Positions 16,649 to 25,322 of a stretch of DNA of 41,534 nt are shown here, one piece after another. Origin of the DNA: Deltaproteobacteria bacterium (GTDB lineage: Bacteria; Desulfobacterota; WTBG01; CAIYCZ01; CAIRTM01); the NCBI GenBank assembly GCA_024276465.1, contig JAJRXD010000124.1, positions 1-41,534 of the forward strand, read 5' to 3'. The notes under the pieces are model-generated. The model saw only the letters and a program-made list of their open reading frames with translations, made no database searches and was not told the origin of the DNA. Position 1 is the first letter of the stretch; every line of letters begins with the position of its first letter. The translations under genes were made by a program, and so were the position numbers.

Positions 16649-18915
16649 GTTTCCTTTACCATTTCATAATAAGACTCGAAATATCCGCTGTAATTAAACT
16701 TCTTCATAACAGCCTCTCTGCCCGCCTTTCCCATGGCATCGGCAAGTCCGGCATCATCAAGCAGTTTAATCAGCGCATTGCTCAGTGATCCTTCATCGCC
16801 CGGCTTAAAAAGAAGCCCTGTCTTTCCATCTGAAACAATTTCCGGTATTCCACCAACACGGGATGCAACCACAGGTCTTTCAAGCAGATGTGCCTCTATT
16901 GCAACACGTCCAAGCCCCTCTGTAAGGGATGGGAGGACAAGAGCAATTGAATTTTTAATATAGGCACAAAGGGTTTGCTGGTCGCAATGCCCGATAAAAC
17001 AGACACTGCTGCCAATTCCCAGATCTTTGGCAAGGCTCTTCAGGTGCTTTTCTTCTTCACCTCTGCCTGCAATAAAGAGCTTTGCCCCCGGATACCTTGC
17101 CAGCACAGCACTGAATGCTTTTATTAAATAATGGACCCCCTTCAGGTAAATAAGCATTCCTGCAAAAAGGAAAAACCCCTTTCCATGCTCTTCTGAAACT
17201 CTTTTAACAGCTTCTTTTGAAGGCTCTATGAAGCTTGAAAGGTCTGTAAAAGTTGGAAATATAAAAACAGGTTTTCTGCTCTGCGGAAGGAGCCTGCTGC
17301 AGTAACCGGATATTGCCCTGTACGAATCAGCCTGAGACAGGCTGAAGCATCCTATAATTAAGCGAAATGCCTTTTCTATCCATGATAAAAACCAGCGATG
17401 ATAAAGCATGACGCCTTCCTTCCAGTCACTGTGTATCTCTATTATAAGACGCGGCCTGGACAAAGCCCCTGCCAGGTGCCACGGCAGAAGTGCAAGCGCC
17501 GGGGCCATGGCTTCATAGGGGCTCTGGGCAACAATTGCCGCATGTTTTTTGCGAATAACACTGTTAAGGCAAAGAAAGAAGGAGGCTGAAAAGTGTAAAA
17601 AATACCTCAAAAACCGCGGGAGGGTTGATGGCAGCAGTATCCACTGCGAGCCTTCCAGAACAGGCCGCAATGACCCTGAACCCTCCCGGAACGAAATAAC
17701 AGTAGCCTTGAAATAAGGCTTCAGGCCTTTCCACTTTTTTATCAGCGTAGGGTCAGGGGGGGTGCTGTACCTGGTGGTACTTATAAACAGAACCGGCAAA
17801 GGATCGCTGCAATGAGTGTTGGAAAAGTTTTCCCTGAGCTGATCTTTTTCTTTTACTGCATTTTCAAGGACCTGCTCTGTCTGATCAGCAAGGTTTTTCC
17901 AGCTAAAGTCTTTAAGAGTTTCAAACCCCTCCTGAACCATGTTGTGCCTGAACTCATCATCATTCAGCAGTTTTTTTATGCTCCCCTCAAGCAATTCCGG
18001 CTCTGAAGGGGGAACAAGAATTCCATTACAGCCGTCCCTGACAAGCTCAGCCGTGCCTCCGGCATCTGTTGCCAGAACAGGCACACCTGCTGCCATTGCC
18101 TCAAGGACAATATGCGGAAGACCTTCATAAGATGAATTAAGCACAAAAAGATCCGATTTTTTTAAACAGGAAAACACCTCGTTGCGGGAGAGCATACCGG
18201 TCAAGTGTATCCTGTCCTGCAGTTTTTTTCCCCTGATAAGAGACTCGATTTTTTCTCTTTCAGGGCCCTCACCGATTATTATCAGGCTGGCTTCCTGAAT
18301 ATTGTTTACGGCCATGATAAGACCTTCAAATCCTTTCCACGGAACAAGCCGCCCAACAGAAACAATTATTTTTCTGCCCCTGCCTGCCTGCTGGAAAGGC
18401 TCAGGCAGCTCTGTCCGGGCTGGTTCCATATTCTGGACAGCATTATAGATAACACTGATTCTGTCTGCACTGGCTCCCCATTTAGTTATTATCCCCTTGA
18501 GATATATGCTTGGCGTTATTATCAGATGGCTCTTTTTAGTCCAGAATGCTCTGAGCTTTTTATGAAATTCAATGTAGAGGCCATATTTCTTTTCCTGGAA
18601 TTCATCTATCCTGTCCATTGTCAGCCCAAGGGTCACTACACGTTCCCAGGCAAGGTCGCCAACTGTTTTCTGAACCATTGGTTTTTTCAGAAAATAATTT
18701 GCAGTTACAGATTCAAGAGCAAGGCCGTGCACAAAAAGAAGATCCGCTTTTTTTCCATGCTGCATAATTGTCATTACTGTTTTGCAAAACCGCCATGGCC
18801 GTGAAAGAGAGCGAAAAACCCTGACAACTGAAAACGGGTATGAGCTGTCGTCATGGCTCATGCTGTTGCTTAGCGTTACAACTGAAATTTTATGGCCCTT
18901 ATCTGCAAGAGCCAT
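16636..18915 (-). CDS. Double GT4 glycosyltransferase (two GT-B units in tandem), N-terminus uncertain
   Basis: The ATG at 18915 gives 759 residues with two complete-looking GT4 donor halves. The first has SVGRLVPWKGFEGLI and EGLPHIVLEAMAAGVPVLA (about 180-300). The second has FAGMLIYLKGVHYLI and EGLGRVAIEAHLLERPVVA (about 580-720). Two successive sugar transfers from nucleotide sugars during LPS or exopolysaccharide assembly are likely. Upstream of 18915 the same frame encodes NILVITGIFPP and DIGGPASFVPAIS, the normal GT4 start with its glycine loop. The true coding region therefore reaches at least 18990. No ATG, GTG or TTG exists there before an in-frame TAA at 19006-19008; an ATG at 19027-19029 lies beyond it. 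The gene may have a rare start, or be damaged. Confidence 0.82.
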   Translation of the reverse strand: MALADKGHKISVVTLSNSMSHDDSSYPFSVVRVFRSLSRPWRFCKTVMTIMQHGKKADLLFVHGLALESVTANYFLKKPMVQKTVGDLAWERVVTLGLTMDRIDEFQEKKYGLYIEFHKKLRAFWTKKSHLIITPSIYLKGIITKWGASADRISVIYNAVQNMEPARTELPEPFQQAGRGRKIIVSVGRLVPWKGFEGLIMAVNNIQEASLIIIGEGPEREKIESLIRGKKLQDRIHLTGMLSRNEVFSCLKKSDLFVLNSSYEGLPHIVLEAMAAGVPVLATDAGGTAELVRDGCNGILVPPSEPELLEGSIKKLLNDDEFRHNMVQEGFETLKDFSWKNLADQTEQVLENAVKEKDQLRENFSNTHCSDPLPVLFISTTRYSTPPDPTLIKKWKGLKPYFKATVISFREGSGSLRPVLEGSQWILLPSTLPRFLRYFLHFSASFFLCLNSVIRKKHAAIVAQSPYEAMAPALALLPWHLAGALSRPRLIIEIHSDWKEGVMLYHRWFLSWIEKAFRLIIGCFSLSQADSYRAISGYCSRLLPQSRKPVFIFPTFTDLSSFIEPSKEAVKRVSEEHGKGFFLFAGMLIYLKGVHYLIKAFSAVLARYPGAKLFIAGRGEEEKHLKSLAKDLGIGSSVCFIGHCDQQTLCAYIKNSIALVLPSLTEGLGRVAIEAHLLERPVVASRVGGIPEIVSDGKTGLLFKPGDEGSLSNALIKLLDDAGLADAMGKAGREAVMKKFNYSGYFESYYEMVKETCRK

Positions 18916-19022
18916 TGAAATGGCAGGGACAAAGCTTGCCGGGCCGCCAATATCAGGGGGAAATATGCCTGTTATAACAAGTATATTAATGGTTTTAGGA
19001 ACAGATTATCCTATTATCTTAA

Positions 19023-19049
19023 TTGACATAAAAAAATTTTAAATATAAA
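19023..19049 (+). promoter_or_regulatory. Weak candidate promoter for glmM
   Basis: TTGACA at 19023-19028 and TATAAA at 19044-19049 are separated by 15 bases, shorter than optimal. The intervening region is very AT-rich, so chance matches are easy. Confidence 0.28.
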
Positions 19050-19061
19050 CTGTGGTATTAC

Positions 19062-19089
19062 ATTATACAGTTCAAATTAACATATACAA
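19062..19089 (-). promoter_or_regulatory. Candidate promoter for the double GT4 gene
   Basis: On the minus strand a perfect TATAAT (19062-19067) is preceded, 16 bases upstream, by TTGTAT, a weak -35. A transcript from here would start near 19055, about 26 bases before the ATG at 19029. This supports the view that the original gene began at 19029, ahead of the in-frame TAA. Confidence 0.4.
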
Positions 19090-19119
19090 ATCATAAATTA
19101 AATAATACCTGGGGAAAAC

Positions 19120-20472
19120 ATGGGGAGAAAGCTGTTTGGAACAGATGGAATAAGGGGTATAGCAAATACACACCCCATGACAGCAGAAGTAGCGCTCAAT
19201 ATTGGCAGAGCTGTAGCGCATCTGTTTAAAAGAAATTCGCATAGAGCAAAAATAATTATTGGAAAGGATACCAGAATTTCAGGCTACATGCTGGAACAGG
19301 CTATTGTTTCAGGCATCTGCTCAATGGGTGGCGAGGCCTATTTAATAGGTCCCCTGCCAACCCCTGGAGTAGCCTTCATGGTTCAAAGCCAGAGGGCTGA
19401 TGCAGGTGTTGTAATATCAGCATCCCATAACCCTTATCAGGATAATGGAATAAAGATATTTTCCTCGGATGGTTTTAAGCTCCCTGATGAGAAAGAATCT
19501 GAAATTGAAGATATTTTTTTAAATAACAGGCTTAATAATCACCTCCCGCAGCCCAAAAATCTGGGAAAAGCTTACAGAATTGATGACGCAGAGGGCCGGT
19601 ACATTGTTTTTTTGAAAAACACCTTTCCCAGAGAGCTTTCCATGGAGGGATTGAAAATAGTGCTGGATTGTGCCAACGGAGCAACATATAAAGTTGCCCC
19701 TCATGTCTTCTGGGAGCTGGGTGCAGAAGTTGTCACAATTCACGCAGACCCGGACGGTTTAAATATTAACCACAATTGCGGGTCCCAGTATACCGACAAC
19801 CTGTGTGAAGCTGTTGTTCGTGAGGGAGCGCATCTCGGGCTGGCATTTGATGGTGACGGGGACAGACTGATAGCGGTTGATGAAAACGGAAACATGCTTA
19901 CAGGGGACCAGATTATTGCAATCTGCACCGCTAACCTGAAAAAAGAGGGCCGGTTAAAGAAAAATACAGTTGTTACAACTGTTATGTCAAACAAGGGGCT
20001 TTGCAACACTTTTAAAGAAATGGGCGTTGAGCATACCATGGTAAATGTGGGGGACAGGTATGTGATAGAAGAGATGCTCAAGGCAGGAGCTGTAATTGGC
20101 GGGGAGGATTCAGGGCACATAATTTTTCTTGACCACCATACATCAGGTGACGGCATTTTAACCGGTCTTCAGCTTATCGCTGTCATGCTGAAAGAAAAAA
20201 AACCTCTTTCCCGGCTTGCAAAAATTGTTACCATTTATCCACAGTTTTTGATAAATATTGATGTCAAAAGCAAACCTGACCTGGCCACAATATCAGAAGT
20301 ACAGGATGCTGTCAGGGAGGCAGAAGAAAAGATAGGGGGCAGGGGAAGGGTCCTTGTTCGCTATTCAGGAACCCAGCAGATATGCAGGGTAATGCTTGAA
20401 GGTCCTGACAGGGAGCAGACAGAGATGTTATGTAAAAATATTTCCAGAGTTATAAAAGAAAAAATCGGATAA
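19120..20472 (+). CDS. glmM: Phosphoglucosamine mutase (GlmM)
   Basis: Interconverts glucosamine-6-phosphate and glucosamine-1-phosphate, feeding UDP-GlcNAc for peptidoglycan and lipid A. It has 450 residues. The start KLFGTDGIRGIA is diagnostic. The phosphorylated serine is Ser102 in SASHNP, the same position as in E. coli. The metal-binding loop is DGDGDR, the sugar-specificity loop is GGEDSGH, and the phosphate-binding loop near the C-terminus is RYSGTQ. GGGGA lies 4 bases before the ATG. It is not with the usual folP or cdaA genes. Supplying UDP-GlcNAc links it functionally to the lpxA block. Confidence 0.95.
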   Translation: MGRKLFGTDGIRGIANTHPMTAEVALNIGRAVAHLFKRNSHRAKIIIGKDTRISGYMLEQAIVSGICSMGGEAYLIGPLPTPGVAFMVQSQRADAGVVISASHNPYQDNGIKIFSSDGFKLPDEKESEIEDIFLNNRLNNHLPQPKNLGKAYRIDDAEGRYIVFLKNTFPRELSMEGLKIVLDCANGATYKVAPHVFWELGAEVVTIHADPDGLNINHNCGSQYTDNLCEAVVREGAHLGLAFDGDGDRLIAVDENGNMLTGDQIIAICTANLKKEGRLKKNTVVTTVMSNKGLCNTFKEMGVEHTMVNVGDRYVIEEMLKAGAVIGGEDSGHIIFLDHHTSGDGILTGLQLIAVMLKEKKPLSRLAKIVTIYPQFLINIDVKSKPDLATISEVQDAVREAEEKIGGRGRVLVRYSGTQQICRVMLEGPDREQTEMLCKNISRVIKEKIG

Positions 20473-20495
20473 TACCTGGGTTGACGGCAAACAGT

Positions 20496-21416
20496 ATGAC
20501 AGCACAAAACAAAGTTAAAATCCTTATAGTTGATGATGAGGCAGAGGCAAGAGAAACAATCGGTGACTTTTTAGCCGAAGCGGATTTTGGTGTTGAAACC
20601 ACAGATTCAGGCTTGAAGGCACTGGACATCCTGAAAAAGTCCTCTTTTGACATCATAATATCAGACCTGTTTATGCCGGAAATGAACGGCATAGCCTTGA
20701 TCAAGGAGATTAAAAAACAGGGCATTGATACCCCTATTATCGCTATTACGGGAATTGGCACAATTGAGAATGCAGTTGAATCAATGAAGGCCGGGGCTTC
20801 AGATTTTATTACCAAGCCTTTCAACATTAGCCAGATCAGTCTCATTGTGGAAAAAACCCTTGAAACAAAAAAGCTCAAACAACTGGCAAGTGAAAGTGAA
20901 TTTTATAAAAAACTTTCAAACAGTGATGACCTGACAGGGCTTGCCAATTATCGTTATTTTAAGGAGATATTACAGCAGGAGATAGACAGGGCAGAGCGCT
21001 ATAACCGGACTCTTTCCCTCATGATGCTGGATATAGACAATTTTAAATCCTGCAACGATACCTTTGGGCATCCTGTGGGGGACCTGATGCTCAAACAGAT
21101 AGCCTCACAAATAAAAAAAAATACGCGAGGGATAGACATAGTTGCCCGCTATGGCGGTGAAGAATTTACTGTTATTTTACCTGAAACACCGGTTGAAGAG
21201 GCCCTTGTTGTTGCAGAACGTATCAGGGATTCCATAGACAAATTTGTGTTTGAGACTGAGGATGGAGAAAAAATTACCCATTTCACCATTACCATAGGAC
21301 TTTCATCTTTTCCGGACAAAGTCAAAAGCCTTAAAGAGCTGATTGAAACAGCTGACTCTGCGCTTTATAAGGGGAAAAATTCCGGGAAAAACTGCGTTGT
21401 GCTTTACAGCGATTGA
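20496..21416 (+). CDS. Response regulator with GGDEF domain (diguanylate cyclase)
   Basis: A 306-residue, PleD-like two-domain protein. The receiver domain (about 6-122) has the DDE acidic pocket, phospho-acceptor Asp57 in SDLFMP, and the conserved Lys in TKPF. After a short helical linker, the GGDEF domain (about 140-305) starts DDLTGLANYR. Its active site is GGEEF at 220-224. The product-inhibition I-site RGID lies five residues before it, so a c-di-GMP-synthesising and feedback-controlled enzyme is predicted. ATG at 20496 is preferred to an upstream TTG at 20481. It starts 23 bases after glmM. The partner histidine kinase is not in the window. Confidence 0.92.
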   Translation: MTAQNKVKILIVDDEAEARETIGDFLAEADFGVETTDSGLKALDILKKSSFDIIISDLFMPEMNGIALIKEIKKQGIDTPIIAITGIGTIENAVESMKAGASDFITKPFNISQISLIVEKTLETKKLKQLASESEFYKKLSNSDDLTGLANYRYFKEILQQEIDRAERYNRTLSLMMLDIDNFKSCNDTFGHPVGDLMLKQIASQIKKNTRGIDIVARYGGEEFTVILPETPVEEALVVAERIRDSIDKFVFETEDGEKITHFTITIGLSSFPDKVKSLKELIETADSALYKGKNSGKNCVVLYSD

Positions 21417-21437
21417 TAAAGCAGCGAATTTTTTGTT

Positions 21438-22058
21438 ATGCAAAAAGCAAAAAGCAATAATATAGTCTGGCACCAGTCAACTGTTTCAAAAAAAGACAGG
21501 GGTAAGCTGTTCGGGCACAGGGCTGCTGCTCTCTGGTTTACAGGCCTTTCAGGGTCAGGCAAATCAACCCTTGCACATGAGGTTGAATACAGGCTGTTTA
21601 AAAGGGGGTGCCATACCTATGTGCTGGATGGAGACAATGTAAGGCACGGCCTGAACAGGGATTTAGGGTTTTCCCAGGAGGACCGGCAGGAAAACATCCG
21701 AAGGCTTGCTGAGCTTGCCCATCTTTTCACTGATGCAGGCATGATTGTACTTTCGGCATTTATTTCTCCATTCAGGGCAGACAGGCAAAAGGCAAGGGAC
21801 ATCCTGGAAAAAGGGGAGTTTGTAGAGATTTTTTGCAGGTGCAACCTTAAGGAGTGTGAACAAAGGGACCCAAAAGGGTTATATAAAAAAGCCAGGGCTG
21901 GAGAAATATCCGAGTTTACCGGAATATCCTCTCCCTATGAAGAACCGGAAAACCCTGAAATAGTAGTGGATACGGACAGTGATGAGATAGATGGCTGTGT
22001 GAATAAAATTATTTCCTGCCTGGAAAGAAAAAATATAATTTCATCCCTCAGCATGTGA
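21438..22058 (+). CDS. cysC: Adenylylsulfate kinase (CysC)
   Basis: Phosphorylates APS to PAPS with ATP. It has 206 residues with a P-loop GLSGSGKST at 36-44, DGDNVRHGLN for APS binding, and the FISPFRADR segment with the family serine. GLYKKARAGEISEFTGISSPYE is the usual lid region. It begins 21 bases after the diguanylate cyclase. In a dissimilatory sulfate reducer CysC is not needed for respiration, so PAPS for assimilation or for sulfating a surface glycan is more likely. The last 18 bases overlap the end of the convergent transaldolase gene. Confidence 0.94.
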   Translation: MQKAKSNNIVWHQSTVSKKDRGKLFGHRAAALWFTGLSGSGKSTLAHEVEYRLFKRGCHTYVLDGDNVRHGLNRDLGFSQEDRQENIRRLAELAHLFTDAGMIVLSAFISPFRADRQKARDILEKGEFVEIFCRCNLKECEQRDPKGLYKKARAGEISEFTGISSPYEEPENPEIVVDTDSDEIDGCVNKIISCLERKNIISSLSM

Positions 22059-23177
22059 TGCAAGAAACACCCCTTTCTGCTTAATCGATTTCAGCAAATC
22101 CAGATACGACTTTTCAAATGCCCTGACACCTTCATCCAGAAGCTGGTCAAAAATTTTGTTGAGGTCTATACCGCACTGTTCAATCTGTTTAAGGACTTCA
22201 GGCGCATCATGCAGTCCCTCTTCCATTGTTTTCTCCACAACACCGTGGTCCCTGAATGCAGCAATGGTTTGGGGTGGAAGCGTGTTTATGGTTCCAGGTG
22301 CAATAAGTCCCTCCACATATTTAACATCACTGTATGCCGGGTCTTTTGTGCCGGTACTTGCCCAGAGAGGCCTCTGTATGCGTGCTGACCTTTTCTGCAG
22401 GTTTTTGAAACGCTGGCTGAAAAACAGTTCTTTATAAATTGCATACGTAACTTTTGCCACATTAATTGCCGTCTGGCCCCTGAGTGCTGCTGCCCTTTCT
22501 CCTGCAGCTGTATCTGCCATGACAACTGCGTCAATTTGTTTGTCCACTTTTGTATCGATCCGGCTTATAAAAAAACTTGCTACTGAATGGACATTAGAGA
22601 TCTCTTTGCCATTCCTGTCTCTTTCCTCCAGGCCTTCTATATAGGCAAGGGCCACCTGCCTGTAATACTCCGGTGAGAAAAGCAGTGTGATGTTAACATT
22701 CATCCCTTCTGATATTAACTGCCTTGCTACTTTTATCCCCTCCCTTGTCCCGGGAACCTTAATCATGATATTGGGCAGACCAGTTTCAGACAGAATTTCC
22801 CTTGCTTCTTTTATGCTTTCTTCAGCATTAAAAGCATTCTGGGGATTCAGCTCTATTGACACAAACCCGTCCCTGCCATCTGTTTCTTTAAATATGGGCA
22901 AAAAAATAGTGCCGGCTTTTTTTATGTCATCTAATGTAATCCCACGATAAATTTTTTCAGCATCTTTTCCGGATTCTGTCAGTTCCAGTATCTGTTCATC
23001 GTAATCCCTGCTTTTTGTAACAGAGTTCATGAATATTGTGGGGTTGGATGTGATTCCACTGACCCCGTCTTCCTGAATCATCTGCTGAACAGTGCCATCA
23101 TACAGCTCTCTGCGCTGGATATTATCCAGCCAGATACTCTGCCCTGCTTCTTTTATTGCCTGAGTTCTAAATGTCAT
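22041..23177 (-). CDS. tal: Transaldolase
   Basis: Transfers a dihydroxyacetone unit between sugar phosphates in the non-oxidative pentose phosphate pathway. It has 378 residues, the long form of the family. SIWLDNIQRREL and DGVSGITSNPTIF are N-terminal signatures. The Schiff-base lysine is Lys140 in IMIKVPGT, and VASFFISRIDTKVD follows. RPLWASTGTKDP and GTINTLPPQTI complete the barrel. It converges with cysC with an 18-base overlap, so no separate terminator exists between them. The upstream neighbour on the same strand is a subtilase. Confidence 0.94.
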   Translation of the reverse strand: MTFRTQAIKEAGQSIWLDNIQRRELYDGTVQQMIQEDGVSGITSNPTIFMNSVTKSRDYDEQILELTESGKDAEKIYRGITLDDIKKAGTIFLPIFKETDGRDGFVSIELNPQNAFNAEESIKEAREILSETGLPNIMIKVPGTREGIKVARQLISEGMNVNITLLFSPEYYRQVALAYIEGLEERDRNGKEISNVHSVASFFISRIDTKVDKQIDAVVMADTAAGERAAALRGQTAINVAKVTYAIYKELFFSQRFKNLQKRSARIQRPLWASTGTKDPAYSDVKYVEGLIAPGTINTLPPQTIAAFRDHGVVEKTMEEGLHDAPEVLKQIEQCGIDLNKIFDQLLDEGVRAFEKSYLDLLKSIKQKGVFLASHAEG

Positions 23178-23230
23178 AACTTCTTCTTTTCCTGAAACAT
23201 CGCCCCAGGAGGCTGTCCGGAAATAGCTTC

Positions 23231-24463
23231 CTATGGGAGATCATCATAAATCAGTGCTGCATCTGCATCAATAAGGCCATACCCGTATTCATCGTCCCTG
23301 CCTGTTGGCCCAAGGTCTATGGCTGTTTCTACAATCGCTGTTTTGATTTCATCCGGCCCCCATTGCGGGTTAATCGACTTTATGAGAGCCGCAACACCTG
23401 AAACATGGGGTGCTGCCATGGAGGTGCCTGACAGACTGGCATACTTCCAGCCAACAGCAAAATTTCTAAATCCTAAAAATTCAATAAAAGTTTCCTGAAC
23501 AATATCGTCATTTTCGGGGTCCTGGCTGGAATCTCCCCCCGGAGCAACAATATCCAGTTCAGGTCCAAAATTTGAGTAAAAGGCACGCTGCATTTTATAA
23601 CCAACCGCACCCACAGCCATGACATTTTAAAATGCTGCCGGGAACCCGATTTCAGAAGCCTCGTTACCTGATGCTGCTATTAATATTACCCCCCTGTTAT
23701 AGGCATAGTTAACAGCTTCTTCAAAAATCTCGGAGGATTCATCTCCTCCCAGGCTCATATTGATAATATCTGCCCCCTGGTCTGTTGCCCAGTAAATACC
23801 GTCAGCAACAGAAGAAAGGCTTCCGACTCTGACCCTGGTCAGAACCTTGACCGGAAGAATTTCAGCATCATAGGCAACCCCCACAACGCCCTCTCCGTTA
23901 TTTGTCTCCTGCCCGATGGTTCCTGCCACATGGGTTCCGTGGAAATTACCATCTTCCCACAGGGCTTCAGTTCCAAGAAAAGCATTATATCCCGGCAATA
24001 AGCGGCCGCCAAAACCATCCTTCCCGTTCGGATTTACACCTGTATCAAGAACAGCCACCACAACGCCTTCTCCTGTGCTTTTCTCCCATGCATCCTCCAG
24101 GTTAATCATGGGGAAATTCCATTGCAGGCTGTAGAATTCGTCATTCGGGACACTGTATGCCCTTACAATATAGTTGGGCTCAGCATATTTAACTTCCGGA
24201 TGATTTTTAAGTACAGATATGACAGGACCAGCAGAGCCTGGATTAACCTTTACAACCTTAAAGAAATTATTATATGAACTTTTTACATCAGTAATGCCAG
24301 GGGATTTCAAAATTGATAAAATTTTAAACTCTTTAACCCCATCCCTGAATTTAACAATAATTTCATCTGGCACAAAATCCGGGCTGCTCTCTGTAAAAGC
24401 ATGGACTGGAAGAGAAGTGAACAGCATGGCAATGAAGAACAGTAAAAACAGGGATCTTCTCAT
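23231..24463 (-). pseudogene. Subtilisin-like serine protease (S8) interrupted by an in-frame TAA
   Basis: The first part encodes a signal peptide (about 1-23), an inhibitor I9-like propeptide (about 30-100) and a catalytic domain with Asp140 (VLDTGVNP) and His175 (HGTHVAG), ending SGNEASEIGFPAAF. TAA at 23627-23629 is codon 279. The same frame continues NVMAVGAVG to the catalytic Ser348 in SGTSMAAPH, ending at 23231. Related proteases read FPAAFENV or similar here, so one base change from GAA to TAA explains the stop. All other catalytic parts are intact, so the loss is recent, or this is a sequencing error or a rare read-through. An exported protease is the ancestral role. AAAGGA lies about 11 bases before the ATG. 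Confidence 0.87.
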
Positions 24464-24513
24464 AAATATTATATCCTTTCTTCAGGGGTTGAAACTTTAC
24501 GAATGATTCAATT

Positions 24514-24678
24514 TTGATGACTTCGCAAAAAGTCATCAATAGTGTTTCAGATGGTTAAGTTAAAAGTTCAATATACAAGGCGTGGTGTTTTTTTTGCTGC
24601 GAAGACATACAAATAGTATTTTGAGCAGCAAAAAAAACAGTACAACACAGTAGATTGGTCTTTTAACGACGCCATCAA
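24514..24678. repeat. MITE-like palindromic element with imperfect inverted ends
   Basis: The left end starts ttgatgacttcgcaaaaag and the right end, read in reverse, starts ttgatggcgtcgttaaaag, so the ends are imperfect inverted repeats. The left end also folds on itself (24514-24523 with 24530-24539). Inside are atacaaggcg and gtacaacacagtagatt, which match the same framing sequences in the 27292-27416 element, and an inner palindrome of tttttttgctgc with gcagcaaaaaaa. It contains no gene. It fills most of the 217-base gap between the exported protein and the subtilase. Confidence 0.75.
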
Positions 24679-24680
24679 TT

Positions 24681-25175
24681 TTAAGGCGCAGGGGCAAGAT
24701 AGAAGGTCATGCTCATTGTAACGGGAAAATCAGGGCTGCCTATTCCTGCAACAACACTTGTTAAAAGAAAACCGATATTAACAGGCGAATCGCTTAGAGG
24801 CAGACTCATGCTGATGGGCGAAGAACCATATGCATAATCAAGCACCGGGGTAAGTCCAATAAAACCGGTGGTTGCGTATAATATCTCTGAGCCCTTACCC
24901 ATTGGGGTGGTACTTGCAACTGAAACTGTTAATGTACCGGCACCAAGAGTGAATATGAATGTTGTATGAACAGCGCTGACATCATTATAGATAATGTCAT
25001 GGAGCTCATAAAAAATTGTTCTTGAATGTCCGGGGCTTAAAATTACAACATTTGCATTTATGCCTGCACCGGACAGATTGTCTGCGGGTTCAGCCAGGAT
25101 AACCTGTGGTAAAAGGAAAAGAAAAATTAATGCAGCTGCTAAAAGCAGAAAAGAAATTTTTTGTTTTGCCATCAT
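24681..25175 (-). CDS. Small exported protein of unknown function
   Basis: 164 residues with a clear signal peptide (about 1-28, cleavage after VILA) and a mature part of about 136 residues. The mature part is rich in Ser, Thr, Gly and hydrophobic strands, and probably all beta. It has no cysteine in the mature region and no known motif that I recognise. GGGG lies 7 bases before the ATG. It is the only gene between a terminator hairpin at 25272 and a palindromic element at 24514, so it is probably its own transcription unit. It could be a surface or extracellular structural protein, perhaps once a substrate of the adjacent protease; that is speculation. Confidence 0.65.
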   Translation of the reverse strand: MMAKQKISFLLLAAALIFLFLLPQVILAEPADNLSGAGINANVVILSPGHSRTIFYELHDIIYNDVSAVHTTFIFTLGAGTLTVSVASTTPMGKGSEILYATTGFIGLTPVLDYAYGSSPISMSLPLSDSPVNIGFLLTSVVAGIGSPDFPVTMSMTFYLAPAP

Positions 25176-25271
25176 TTTAACCCCGTCTGAAATTGTTTTG
25201 TTTTTTTTCTGTTTATTTGGCCGACATATATGTATATTTAATACAATATTCCTGTAATATGGTCAAACCAA

Positions 25272-25300
25272 AAAAACAGGGACTACAGCGCCCTGTTTTT
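25272..25300 (-). terminator. Bidirectional-looking intrinsic terminator
   Basis: aaaaacaggg (25272-25281) and ccctgttttt (25291-25300) form a perfect 10-bp stem with a 9-base loop, and the T-run lies within the stem end on either strand. It lies 22 bases downstream of the helicase remnant, so it would stop that transcription unit ahead of the exported-protein gene. Confidence 0.7.
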
Positions 25301-25322
25301 GCTGGTGTTACAAATAATATAA

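Noticed and set aside
18205-18804. A 199-codon plus-strand open frame
   Set aside because: Antisense to the first GT4 module with its conserved motifs; no domain and no RBS seen.
23231-23620. A separate 129-residue protein
   Set aside because: It is the C-terminal part of the subtilase in the same frame as the upstream part, containing the catalytic Ser; not an independent gene.
16636-24463. TAA recoded as a sense codon in this organism
   Set aside because: Two genes contain in-frame TAA, but TAA is also used as the normal stop of icd, glmM and radical SAM protein 5, and other genes have no internal TAA. Mutation or sequence error is simpler.
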